This document shows positions 11,901 through 24,400 of a DNA stretch of 64,000 nt, one piece after another. The position numbers and the translations under genes are program-made. Under the pieces are notes generated by a model that was given only the letters and a program-made list of their open reading frames with translations, ran no database searches and was not told the origin of the DNA. This DNA comes from Arenicola marina. Its lineage: Eukaryota > Annelida > Polychaeta > Arenicolidae. The number at the start of each line of letters is the position of its first letter. Positions within the stretch are counted from its first letter, which is position 1. The DNA lies in NCBI GenBank assembly GCA_964019135.1, contig OZ025256.1, positions 2,852,001 through 2,916,000 of the forward strand. Direction: 5' to 3'.

Positions 11901-14900
11901 GTAGGCGGCAGGAGGAGGGGGTAGGGGGCTGGTGTTGGCGGAAGGAGGAGGGGGTAGGGGGCTGGTGTAGGCGGGAGGAGAGGGGTAGGGGGCTGGTGTT
12001 GTCGGGAGGAGGAGGGGGTAGGGGGCTGGTGTTGGCGGGAGGAGGAGGGGGTAGGGGGCTGGTGTAGGCGGGAGGAGGAGGGGGTAGGGGGCTGGTGAAG
12101 GCGGATGGAGGAGGGGGTAGGGGGCTGGTGTAGGCGGGAGGAGGAGGGGGTAGGGGGCTGGTGTTGGCGGGAGAAGGAGGGAGTAGGAGGCTGGTGTTGG
12201 CGGAAGGAGGAGGGGGTAGGGAGCTGGTGTTGGGGGAAGGAGGAGGGATTAGGGGGATGGTGTAGGCGGCAGGAGGAGGGGGTAGGGGGCTGGTGTTGGC
12301 GGAAGGAGGAGGGGGTAGGGGGCTGGTGTTGGCGGGAGGAGAGGGGTAGGGAGCTGGTGTTGGCGGAAGGAGGAGGGAGTAGGGGGCTGGTGTAGGCGGG
12401 AGGAGGAGGGAGTAGGGGGCTGGTGTTGGCGGAAGGAGGAGGGGGTAGGGGGCTGGTGTTGGCGGGAGGAGAGGGGTAGGGAGCTGGTGTTGGCGGAAGG
12501 AGGAGGGAGTAGGGGGCTGGTGTTGGCGGGAGGAGAGGGGTAGGGAGCTGGTGTTGGCGGAAGGAGGAGGGAGTAGGGGGCTGGTGTAGGCGGGAGGAGG
12601 AGGGAGTAGGGGGCTGGTGTTGGCGGAAGGAGGAGGGAGTAGGGGGCTGGTGTTGGCGGGAGGAGGAGGGAGTAGGGGGCTGGTGTTGGCGCGATGAGGA
12701 GGAGGGAGTAGGGGGCTGGTGTTGGGGGAAGGAGGAGGGAGTAGGGGGCTGGTGTTGGCGGGAGAAGGAGGGAGTAGGGGGCTGGTGTTGGCGGAAGGAG
12801 GGGGGTAGGGGGCTGGTGTTGGTGGGAGGAGGAGGGAGTAGGGGGCTGGTGTAGGCGGCAGCAGGAGGGAGTAAGGTGCTGGTGTTGGCGGGAGGAGAGG
12901 GGTAGGGGGCTGGTGTTGGCGGAAGAAGGAGGGAGTAGGGGGCTGGTGTTGGCGGGAGGAGGAGGGAGTAGGGGGCTGGTGTTGGCGCGATGAGGAGGAG
13001 GGAGTAGGGGGCTGGTGTTGGGGGAAGGAGGAGGGAGTAGGGGGCTGGTGTTGGCGGGAGAAGGAGGGAGTAGGGGGCTGGTGTAGGCGGAAGGAGGAGG
13101 GGGTAGGGGGCTGGTTTAGGCGGAAGGAGGAGGGAGTATCGGGCTGGTGTTGGCGGGAGGAGGAGGGAGTAGGGAGCTGGTGTTGGGGGAAGGAGGAGGG
13201 AGTAGGGGGCTAGAGTAGGCGGGAGGAGGAGGGGGTAGGGGGCTGGTGTTGGGGGAAGGATGAGGGAGTAGGGGGCTGGTGTTGGCGGGAGGAGGAGGGA
13301 GTAGGGTCTGGTGTTGGCGGGAGGAGGAGGGAGTAGGGGGCTGGTGTAGGCGGGAGGATGAGGGAGTAGGGGGCTGGTGTAGGCGGGAGGAGGAGGGGGT
13401 ATCGGGCTGGTGTTGGCGGAAGGAGGAGGGAGTAGGGAGCTGGTGTTGGGGGAAGGAGGAGGGAGCAGGGGGCTGGAGTGGGCGGGAGGAGGAGGGAGTA
13501 GGGGGCTGGTGTAGGCGGAAGGAGGAGGGAGTAGGGGGCTGGTGTTGGCGGGAGAAGGAGGGAGTAGGAGGCTGGTGTTGGCGGGAGGAGGAGGGAGTAG
13601 GGGGCTGGTGTTGGCGGAAGGAGGAGGGAGTAGGGGGCTGGTGTTGGCGGGAGAAGGAGGGAGTAGGAGGCTGGTGTTGGCGGAAGGAGGAGGGGGTAGG
13701 GAGCTGGTGTTGGGGGAAGGAGGAGGGATTAGGGGGATGGTGTAGGCGGCAGGAGGAGGGGGTAGGGGGCTGGTGTTGGCGGAAGGAGGAGGGGGTAGGG
13801 GGCTGGTGTAGGCGGGAGGAGAGGGGTAGGGGGCTGGTGTTGTCGGGAGGAGGAGGGGGTAGGGGGCTAGTGTTGGCGGGAGGAGGAGGGGGTAGGGGGC
13901 TGGTGTAGGCGGGAGGAGGAGGGGGTAGGGGGCTGGTGTAGGCGGATGGAGGAGGGGGTAGGGGGCTGGTGTTGGCGGGAGGAGAGGGGTAGGGAGCTGG
14001 TGTTGGCGGAAGGAGGAGGGAGTAGGGGGCTGGTGTAGGCGGGAGGAGGAGGGAGTAGGGGGCTGGTGTTGGCGGAAGGAGGAGGGAGTAGGGGGCTGGT
14101 GTTGGCGGGAGGAGGAGGGAGTAGGGGGCTGGTGTTGGCGCGATGAGGAGGAGGGAGTAGGGGGCTGGTGTTGGGGGAAGGAGGAGGGAGTAGGGGGCTG
14201 GTGTTGGCGGGAGAAGGAGGGAGTAGGGGGCTGGTGTTGGCGGAAGGAGGGGGGTAGGCGGCTGGTGTTGGTGGGAGGAGGAGGGAGTAGGGGGCTGGTG
14301 TAGGCGGCAGCAGGAGGGAGTAAGGTGCTGGTGTTGGCGGGAGGAGAGGGGTAGGGGGCTGGTGTTGGCGGAAGAAGGAGGGAGTAGGGGGCTGGTGTTG
14401 GCGGGAGGAGGAGGGAGTAGGGGGCTGGTGTTGGCGCGATGAGGAGGAGGGAGTAGGGGGCTGGTGTTGGGGGAAGGAGGAGGGAGTAGGGGGCTGGTGT
14501 TGGCGGGAGAAGGAGGGAGTAGGGGGCTGGTGTAGGCGGAAGGAGGAGGGGGTAGGGGGCTGGTTTAGGCGGAAGGAGGAGGGAGTATCGGGCTGGTGTT
14601 GGCGGGAGGAGGAGGGAGTAGGGAGCTGGTGTTGGGGGAAGGAGGAGGGAGTAGGGGGCTAGAGTAGGCGGGAGGAGGAGGGGGTAGGGGGCTGGTGTTG
14701 GGGGAAGGATGAGGGAGTAGGGGGCTGGTGTTGGCGGGAGGAGGAGGGAGTAGGGTCTGGTGTTGGCGGGAGGAGGAGGGAGTAGGGGGCTGGTGTAGGC
14801 GGGAGGATGAGGGAGTAGGGGGCTGGTGTAGGCGGGAGGAGGAGGGGGTATCGGGCTGGTGTTGGCGGAAGGAGGAGGGAGTAGGGAGCTGGTGTTGGGG

Positions 14901-15420
14901 GAAGGAGGAGGGAGCAGGGGGCTGGAGTGGGCGGGAGGAGGAGGGAGTAGGGGGCTGGTGTAGGCGGAAGGAGGAGGGAGTAGGGGGCTGGTGTTGGCGG
15001 GAGAAGGAGGGAGTAGGAGGCTGGTGTTGGCGGGAGGAGGAGGGAGTAGGGGGCTGGTGTTGGCGGAAGGAGGAGGGAGTAGGGGGCTGGTGTTGGCGGG
15101 AGAAGGAGGGAGTAGGAGGCTGGTGTTGGCGGAAGGAGGAGGGGGTAGGGAGCTGGTGTTGGGGGAAGGAGGAGGGATTAGGGGGATGGTGTAGGCGGCA
15201 GGAGGAGGGGGTAGGGGGCTGGTGTTGGCGGAAGGAGGAGGGGGTAGGGGGCTGGTGTAGGCGGGAGGAGAGGGGTAGGGGGCTGGTGTTGTCGGGAGGA
15301 GGAGGGGGTAGGGGGCTAGTGTTGGCGGGAGGAGGAGGGGGTAGGGGGCTGGTGTAGGCGGGAGGAGGAGGGGGTAGGGGGCTGGTGTAGGCGGATGGAG
15401 GAGGGGGTAGGGGGCTGGTG
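5930..15420 (+). repeat. Higher-order duplications of about 4.18 kb and 1,449 bp
   Basis: Variant-unit order from about 7,397 to 9,700 recurs from about 11,576 to 13,900 at an offset of 4,178-4,179. The left part (5,936) recurs at 10,214, offset 4,278, a difference of 99 bp or three units. A later event duplicated 12,519-13,967 as 13,968-15,416 at an exact offset of 1,449 bp, so landmarks at 9,768 reappear at 15,395 (4,178 plus 1,449). The copies look nearly identical by eye, which suggests recent duplication or ongoing homogenisation, or an assembly artefact. Confidence 0.85.
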
Positions 15421-18400
15421 TAGGCGGGAGGAGGAGGGGGTAGGGGGCTGGTGTTGGCGGGAGAAGGAGGGAGTAGGAGGCTGGTGTTGGCGGAAGGAGG
15501 AGGGGGTAGGGAGCTGGTGTTGGGGGAAGGAGGAGGGATTAGGGGGATGGTGTAGGCGGCAGGAGGAGGGGGTAGGGGGCTGGTGTTGGCGGAAGGAGGA
15601 GGGGGTAGGGGGCTGGTGTTGGCGGGAGGAGAGGGGCAGGGAGCTGGTGTTGGCGGAAGGAGGAGGGAGTAGGGGGCTGGTGTAGGCGGGAGGAGGAGGG
15701 AGTAGGGGGCTGGTGTTGGCGGAAGGAGGAGGGGGTAGGGGGCTGGTGTTGGCGGGAGGAGAGGGGTAGGGAGCTGGTGTTGGCGGAAGGAGGAGGGAGT
15801 AGGGGGCTGGTGTTGGCGGAAGGAGGAGGGGGTAGGGGGCTGGTGTTGGCGGGAGAAGGAGGGAGTAGGAGGCTGGTGTAGGCGGGAGGAGGAGGGGGTA
15901 GGGAGCTGGTGTTGGCGGAAGGAGGAGGGAGTAGGGGGCTGGTGTAGGCGGGAGGAGGAGGGGGTAGGGAGCTGGTGTTGGCGGGAGAAGGAGGGAGTAG
16001 GAGGCTGGTGTTGGCGGAAGGAGGAGGGGGTAGGGAGCTGGTGTTGGGGGAAGGAGGAGGGATTAGGGGGATGGTGTAGGCGGCAGGAGGAGGGGGTAGG
16101 GGGCTGGTGTTGGCGGAAGGAGGAGGGGGTAGGGGGCTGGTGTTGGCGGGAGGAGAGGGGTAGGGAGCTGGTGTTGGCGGAAGGAGGAGGGAGTAGGGGG
16201 CTGGTGTAGGCGGGAGGAGGAGGGAGTAGGGGGCTGGTGTTGGCGGAAGGAGGAGGGGGTAGGGGGCTGGTGTTGGCGGGAGGAGAGGGGTAGGGAGCTG
16301 GTGTTGGCGGAAGGAGGAGGGAGTAGGGGGCTGGTGTTGGCGGGAGGAGAGGGGTAGGGAGCTGGTGTTGGCGGAAGGAGGAGGGAGTAGGGGGCTGGTG
16401 TAGGCGGGAGGAGGAGGGAGTAGGGGGCTGGTGTTGGCGGAAGGAGGAGGGAGTAGGGGGCTGGTGTTGGCGGGAGGAGGAGGGGGTAGGGGGCTGGTGT
16501 TGGCGGAAGGAGGAGGGAGTAGGGGGCTGGTGTTGGCGGGAGGAGAGGGGTAGGGAGCTGGTGTTGGCGGAAGGAGGAGGGAGTAGGGGGCTGGTGTTGG
16601 CGGGAGGAGGAGGGGGTAGGGGGCTGGTGTTGGCGGAAGGAGGAGGGAGTAGGGGGCTGGTGTTGGCGGGAGGAGAGGGGTAGGGAGCTGGTGTTGGCGG
16701 AAGGAGGAGGGGGTAGGGGGCTGGTGTTGGCGGAAGGAGGAGGGAGTAGGGGGCTGGTGTTGGCGGGAGGAGAGGGGTAGGGAGCTAGTGTTGGGGGAAG
16801 GAGGAGGGGGTAGGGGGCTGGTGTTGGCGGGAGAAGGAGGGAGTAGGAGGCTGGTGTTGGCGGAAGGAGGAGGGGGTAGGGGGCTGGTGTAGGCGGGAGG
16901 AGGAGGGAGTAAGGGGCTGGTGTTGGCGGAAGGAGAGGGGTAGGGAGCTGGTGTTGGCGGAAGGAGGAGGGAGTAGGGGGCTGGTGTTGGCGGGAGGAGG
17001 AGGGGGTAGGGGGCTGGTGTAGGCGGGAGGAGGAGGGAGTAGGGGGCTGGTGTTGGCGGAAGGAGAGGGGTAGGGAGCTGGTGTTGGCGGAAGGAGGAGG
17101 GAGTAGGGGGCTGGTGTTGGCGGGAGGAGGAGGGGGTAGGGGGCTGGTGTAGGCGGGAGGAGGAGGGAGTAGGGGGCTGGTGTTGGCGGGAGGAGAGGGG
17201 TAGGGAGCTGGTGTTGGCGGAAGGAGGAGGGAGTAGGGGGCTGGTGTTGGCGGAAGGAGGAGGGGGTAGGGGGCTGGTTTAGGCGGAAGGAGGAGGGAGT
17301 ATCGGGCTGGTGTTGGCGGGAGGAGAGGGGTAGGGGGCTGGTGTTGGCGGAAGAAGGAGGGAGTAGGGGGCTGGTGTTGGCGGGAGGAGGAGGGAGTAGG
17401 GGGCTGGTGTTGGCGGGAGGAGGAGGGAGTAGGGGGCTGGTGTAGGCGGGAGGAGGAGGGAGTAGGGGGCTGGTGTAGGCGGGAGGAGAGGGGTAGGGGG
17501 CTGGTGTTGGCGGAAGGAGAGGGGTAGGGGGCTGGTGTTGGCGGAAGAAGGAGGGAGTAGGGGGCTGGTGTTGGCGGGAGGAGGAGGGAGTAGGGGGCTG
17601 GTGTAGGCGGGAGGAGGAGGGAGTAGGGGGCTGGTGTAGGCGGGAGGAGAGGGGTAGGGAGCTGGTCTTGTCGGGAGGAGGAGGGAGTAGGGGGCTGGTG
17701 TAGGCGGGAGGAGGAGGGAGTAGGGGGCTGGTGTTGGCGGAAGGAGGAGGGGGTAGGGGGCTGGTGTTGGCGGGAGGAGAGGGGTAGGGAGCTGGTGTTG
17801 GCGGAAGGAGGAGGGAGTAGGGGGCTGGTGTTGGCGGAAGGAGGAGGGGGTAGGGGGCTGGTTTAGGCGGAAGGAGGAGGGAGTATCGGGCTGGTGTTGG
17901 CGGGAGGAGAGGGGTAGGGGGCTGGTGTTGGCGGAAGAAGGAGGGAGTAGGGGGCTGGTGTTGGCGGAAGGAGGAGGGAGTATGGGGCTGGTGTTGGCGG
18001 GAGGAGGAGGGAGTAGGGGGCTGGTGTAGGCGGGAGGAGGAGGGGGTAGGGGGCTGGTGTAGGCGGGAGGAGGAGGGAGTAGGGGGCTGGTGTCGGCAGA
18101 AGGATGAGGGGGCAGGGGGCTGGTGTTGGCGGGAGTAGGGGGCTGGTGTAGGCGGCAGCAGGAGGAAGTAGGGTGCTTGTGTTGGCGCAGGGAGGGGGGT
18201 AGGGAGCTGGTGTTGGCGGAAGGAGGAGGGGGTAGGGAGCTGGTGTTGGGGGAAGGAGGAGGGATTAGGGGGATGGTGTAGGCGGCAGGAGGAGGGGGTA
18301 GGGGGCTGGTGTAGGCGGGAGGAGGAGGGAGTAGGGGGCTGGTGTCGGCAGAAGGATGAGGGGGCAGGGGGCTGGTGTTGGCGGGAGTAGGGGGCTGGTG

Positions 18401-18426
18401 TAGGCGGCAGCAGGAGGAAGTAGGGT

Positions 18427-21400
18427 GCTTGTGTTGGCGCAAGGAGGGGGGTAGGGAGCTGGTGTTGGCGGAAGGAGGAGGGAGTAGGGGGCTGGTGTTG
18501 GCGGAAGGAGGAGGGAGTAGGGGGCTGGTGTTGGCGGAAGGAGGAGGGAGTAGGGGGCTGGTGTTGGCGGAAGGAGGGGGGTAGGGGGCTGGTATTGGCG
18601 GGAGGAGGAGGGAGTAGGGGGCTGGTGTTGGCGGGACAAGGAGGGGCTAGGGGGCTGGTGTCGGCAGAAGGAGGAGGGAGTAGGGGGTTGGTGTTGGCGG
18701 AAGGAGGAGGGGGTAGGGGGCTGGTGTTGGCGGGAGGAGGAGGGAGTAGGGGGCTGGTGTTGGCGGGAGGAGAAGGAGGGAGTAGGGGGCTGGTGTCGGC
18801 AGAAGGAGGGGGTAGGGGGCTGGTATTGGCGGAAGGAGGAGGGAGTAGAGGGCTGGTATTGGCGGAAGGACGAAGGTAGGGTGCCGGTGTTGGCGGAAGG
18901 AGGAGGGAGTAGGGACTGGTGTGGGCGGAAGGAGGAGGGAGTAGGGGGCTGGTGTTGGCGGAAGGGTGGGGGTAGGGGGCTGGTGTTGGCGGGATGAGGG
19001 AGTAAGGGGGCCGGTGTTTGCGGGAGGAGGGAGTAGGGGGCTGGTGTTGGCGGGAGAAGGAGGGAGTAGGGGGCTGGTGTAGGCGGCAGCAGGATGGAGT
19101 GGGGTGTTGGTGTTGGCGGAAGGAGGGGGGTAGGGAGCTGGTGTTGGGGGAAGGAGGAGGGATTAGGGGGATGGTGTAGGCGGGAGGAGGAGGGGGTAGG
19201 GGGCTGGTGTTGGCGGGAGAACGAGGGAGTAGGGGGCTGGTGTAGGCGGCAGCAGGATGGAGTAGGGTGTTGGTGTTGGCGGGAGGAGGGGGGTAGGGAG
19301 CTGGTGTTGGGGGAAGGAGGAGGGAGTAGGGGGCTGGTGTTGGCGGAAGGAGGAGGGGGTAGGGGGCTGGTGTTGGCGGGAGAAGGAGGGAGTAGGGGGC
19401 TGGTGTTGGCGGGAGAAGGAGGGAGTAGGGGGCTGGTGTAGGCGGAAGGAGGAGGGGGTAGGGGGCTGGTGTTGGCGGGAGAAGGAGGGAGTAGGGTGCT
19501 GGTGTTGGTGGCAGGAGGGAGTAGGGGGCTGGTGTTGGGGGAAGGAGGAGGGATTAGGGGGATGGTGTAGGCGGGAGGAGGAGGGGGTAGGGGTCTGGTA
19601 TTGGCGGGAGAAGGAGGGAGTAGGGGGCTGGTGTTGGCGGGAGGAGGGGGGTAGGGAGCTGGTGTTGGGGGAAGGAGGAGGGATTAGGGCGATGGTGTAG
19701 GCGGGAGGAGGAGGGGGTAGGGGGCTGGTATTGGCGGGAGAAGGAGGGAGTAGGGGGCTGGTGTAGGCGGCAGCAGGATGGAGTAGGGTGTTGGTGTTGG
19801 CGGGAGGAGCGGGGTAGGGAGCTGGTGTTGGGGGAAGGAGGAGGGATTAGGGGGATGGTGTAGGCGGGAGGAGGAGGGGGTAGGGGGCTGGTATTGGCGG
19901 GAGAAGGAGGGAGTAGGGGGCTGGTGTAGGCGGCAGCAGGATGGAGTAGGGTGTTGGTGTTGGCGGGAGGAGCGGGGTAGGGAGCTGGTGTTGGGGGAAG
20001 GAGGAGGGATTAGGGGGATGGTGTAGGCGGGAGGAGGAGGGGGTAGGGGGCTGGTATTGGCGGGAGAAGGAGGGAGTAGGGGGCTGGTGTAGGCGGCAGC
20101 AGGATGGAGTAGGGTGTTGGTGTTGGCGGGAGGAGGGGGGTAGGGAGCTGGTGTTGGGGGAAGGAGGAGGGATTAGGGGGATGGTGTAGGCGGGAGGAGG
20201 AGGGGGTAGGGGGCTGGTGTTGGCGGGAGAAGGAGGGAGTAGGGGTCTGGTGTAGGCGGGAGGTGGAGGGGGGTAGGGGGCTGGTGTTGGCGGGTGAAGG
20301 AGGGAGTAGGGGGCTGGTGTTGGCGGAAGAAGGAGGGAGTAGGGGGCTGGTGTTGGCGGGAGAAGGAGGGGGTAGGGGGCTGGTGTCGGCAGAAGGAGGA
20401 GGGAGTAGGGGGCTGGTGTTGGCGGAAGGATAAGGGGGTAGGGGGCTGGTGTTGGCGGGAGGAGGAGGGGGTAGGGGCTGGTGTTGGCGGAAGAAGGAGG
20501 GAGTAGGGGGCTGGTGTTGCCGGGAGGAAGAGGGAGTAGGGGGCTGGTGTTGGCGGAAGGAGGGGGGTAGGGGGCTGGTATTGGCGGGAGGAGGAGGGAG
20601 TAGGGGGCTGGTGTTGGCGGGTTGAGGAGGAGGCAATAGGGGGCTGCTGTTTGCGGGAAGAGGAGGAGGGAGTAGGGGGCTGGTGTTGGCGGGATGAGGA
20701 GGGAGTAGGGGGCTGGTGTTGGCGGGAGGAGGAGGGGGTAGGGGGCTGGTGTTGGCGGGAGAAGGAGGGAGTAGGGGGCTGGTGTAGGCGGAAGGAGGAG
20801 GGGGTAGGGGGCTGGTGTTGGCGGGAGAAGGAGGGAGTAGGGGGCTGGTGTAGGCGGGAGGAGGAGGGGGTAGGGGGCTGGTGTTGGCGGGAGAAGGAGG
20901 GAATAGGGGGCTGGTGTAGGCGGGAGGAGGAGGGGGTAGGGGGCTGGTGTTGGCGGGAGAAGGAGGGAGCAGGGGGCTGGTGTTGGCGGAAGGAGGAGGG
21001 GGTAGGGAGCTGGTGTTGGGGGAAGGAGGAGGGATCAGGGGGATGGTGTACGCGGGAGGAGGAGGGGGTAGGGAGCTGGTGTTGGCAGGAGAAGGAGGGA
21101 GTAGGGTGCTGGTGTTGGCGGGAGGAGGAGGGAGTAGGGGGCTGGTGTAGGCGGGAGAAGGAGGGAGTAGCGGGCTGGTCTTGGTGGGAGGATAAGGGGG
21201 TAGGGGGCTGGTGTTGGCGGGAGGAGGAGGGAGTAGCGGGCTGGTGTTGGCGGGAGGAGGAGGGAGTAGCGGGCTGGTGTTGGTGGGAGGATAAGGGGGT
21301 AGGGGGCTGGTGTTGGCGGGAGGAGGAGGGAGTAGGGGGCTGGTGTTGGCGGGAGGAGGAGGGAGTAGCGGGCTGGTGTTGGCGGGAGGAGGAGGGAGTA

Positions 21401-24400
21401 GGGGGCTGGTGTTGGTGGGAGGATAAGGGGGTAGGGGGATGGTGTTGGCGGGAGGAGGAGGGAGTAGGGGGCTGGTGTTGGCGGGAGGAGGAGGGAGTAG
21501 GGGGCTGGTGTTGGCGGGAGGAGGAGGGAGTAGGGGGCTGGTGTTGGCGGGAGGAGGAGGGAGTAGGGGGCTGGTGTTGGCGGGAGGAGGAGGGAGTAGC
21601 GGGCTGGTGTTGGCGGGAGGAGGAGGGAGTAGGGGGCTGGTGTTGGGAGGATAAGGGGGTAGGGGGGTGGTGTAAGCGGGAGGAGGAGGGGGTAGGGGGC
21701 TGGTGTTGGCGGGAGGAGGAGGGAGTAGCGGGCTGGTGTTGGCGGGAGGAGGAGGGAGTAGGGGGCTGGTGTTGGCGGGAGGAGGAGGGAGTAGCGGGCT
21801 GGTGTTGGCGGGAGGAGGAGGGAGTAGGGGGCTGGTGTTGGTGGGAGGATAAGGGGGTAGGGGGATGGTGTAAGCGGGAGGAGGAGGGGGTAGGGAGCTG
21901 GTGTTGGCAGGAGAAGGAGGGAGTAGGGTGCTGGTGTTGGCAGGAGAAGGAGGGAGTAGCGGGCTGGTGTAAGCGGGAGGAGGAGGGAGTAGCGGGCTGG
22001 TGTTGGCGGGAGGAGGAGGGAGTAGGGGGCTGGTGTTGGCGGGAGGAGGAGGGAGTAGGGGGCTGGTGTTGGTGGGAGGAGGAGGGAGTAGGGGGCTGGT
22101 GTTGGTGGGAGGATAAGGGGGTAGGGGGATGGTGTAAGCGGGAGGAGGAGGGAGGAGGGGGCTGGTGTTGGCGGGAGGAGGAGGGAGTAGGGGGCTGGTG
22201 TTGGCGGAAGAAGGAGGGAGTAGCGGGCTGGTGTTGGCGGGAGGAGGAGGGAGTAGGGGGCTGGTGTTGGTGGGAGGATAAGGGGGTAGGGGGATGGTGT
22301 AAGCGGGAGGAGGAGGGAGTAGGGGGCTGGTGTTGGTGGGAGGAGGAGGGAGTAGGGGGCTGGTGTAGGCGGGAGGAGGAGGGAGTAGGGGGCTGGTGTT
22401 GGTGGGAGGATAAGGGGGTAGGGGGATGGTGTAAGCGGGAGGAGGAGGGAGTAGGGGGCTGGTGTTGGTGGGAGGAGGAGGGAGTAGGGGGCTGGTGTAG
22501 GCGGGAGGAGGAGGGAGTAGGGGGCTGGTGTTGGCGGAAGAAGGAGGGAGTAGCGGGCTGGTGTTGGCGGGAGGAGGAGGGAGTAGGGGGCTGGTGTTGG
22601 CGGAAGAAGGAGGGAGTAGCGGGCTGGTGTTGGCGGGAGGAGGAGGGAGTAGGGGGCTGGTGTTGGTGGGAGGATAAGGGGGTAGGGGGATGGTGTAAGC
22701 GGGAGGAGGAGGGAGTAGGGGGCTGGTGTTGGTGGGAGGAGGAGGGAGTAGGGGGCTGGTGTTGGCGGGAGGAGGAGGGAGTAGGGGGCTGGTGTTGGTG
22801 GGAGGAGGAGGGAGTAGGGGGCTGGTGTTGGTGGGAGGAGGAGGGAGTAGGGGGCTGGTGTTGGCGGGAGGAGGAGGGAGTAGGGGGCTGGTGTTGGCGG
22901 AAGAAGGAGGGAGTAGCGGGCTGGTGTTGGCGGGAGGAGGAGGGAGTAGGGGGCTGGTGTTGGTGGGAGGATAAGGGGGTAGGGGGATGGTGTAAGCGGG
23001 AGGAGGAGGGAGTAGGGGGCTGGTGTTGGTGGGAGGAGGAGGGAGTAGGGGGCTGGTGTTGGCGGGAGGAGGAGGGAGTAGGGGGCTGGTGTTGGTGGGA
23101 GGAGGAGGGAGTAGGGGGCTGGTGTTGGTGGGAGGAGGAGGGAGTAGGGGGCTGGTGTTGGCGGGAGGAGGAGGGAGTAGGGGGCTGGTGTAAGCGGGAG
23201 GAGGAGGGAGTAGCGGGCTGGTGTAAGCGGGCGGAGGAGGGAGTAGGGGGCTGGTGTTGGTGGGAGGAGGAGGGAGTAGGGGGCTGGTGTTGTCGGGAGG
23301 AGGAGGGAGTAGGGGGCTGGTGTTGGTGGGAGGAGGAGGGAGTAGGGGGCTGGTGTTGGCGGGAGGAGGAGGGAGTAGGGGGCTGGTGTTGGCGGGAGGA
23401 GGAGGGAGTAGGGGGCTGGTGTAAGCGGGAGGAGGAGGGAGTAGGGGGCTGGTGTAAGCGGGAGGAGGAGGGAGTAGGGGGCTGGTGTTGGTGGGAGGAG
23501 GAGTGGGTAGGGGGCTGGTGTAGGCGGGAGGTGGAGTGGGTAGGGGGCTGGTGTAGGCGGGAGGAGGAGGGAGGAGGGGGCTGGTGTTGGCGGGAGAAGG
23601 AGGGGGTAGGGGGCTGGTGTCGGCAGAAGGAGGAGGGAGTAGGGGGCTGGTGTTGGCGGAAGGATAAGGGGGTAGGGGGCTGGTGTTGGCGGGAGGAGAA
23701 GGGGGTAGGGGCTGGTGTTGGCGGAAGAAGGAGGGAGTAGGGGGCTGGTGTAGGCGGGAGGAGGAGGGAGTAGGGGCCTGGTGTTGGCGGGAGGAGGAGG
23801 GAGTAGGGGGCTGGTGTAGGCGGGAGGAGGAGGGAGTAGGGTGCTGGTGTACGCGGGAGGAGGAGGGGGTAGGGGCCTGGTGTTGGCGGAAGGAGGAGGG
23901 AGTAGGGGGCTGGTGTAGGCGGGAGGAGGAGGGGGTAGGGGCCTGGTGTTGGCGGGAGGAGGAGGGAGTAGGGGGCTGGTGTAAGCGGGAGGAGGAGGGG
24001 GTAGGGGGCTGGTGTAGACGGGAGGAGGAGGGGGTAGGGGCCTGGTGTTGGCGGGAGGAGGAGGGAGTAGGGGGCTGGTGTAGGCGGGAGGAGGAGGGAG
24101 TAGGGTGCTGGTGTACGCGGGAGGAGGAGGGGGTAGGGGCCTGGTGTTGGCGGGAGGAGGAGGGAGTAGGGGGCTGGTGTAGGCGGGAGGAGGAGGGGGT
24201 ATGGGCCTGGTGTTGGCGGAAGAAGGAGGGAGTAGGGGGCTGGTGTTGGCGGAAGGAGGAGGGGGTAGGGGGCTGGTGTAGGCGGGAGGAGGAGGGAGTA
24301 GGGGGCTGGTGTTGGCGGGAGGAGGAGGGAGTAGGGGGCTGGTGTAGCCGGGAGGAGGAGGGGGTAGGGGCCTGGTGTTGGCGGAAGGAGAAGGGAGTAG

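Noticed and set aside
20651-23740. 1,029-codon + strand frame with EEGVGGWCWRE repeats
   Set aside because: It is the other reading of the same tandem unit, ended only by variant units, and a tryptophan/cysteine-rich 11-mer of this kind matches no known protein.
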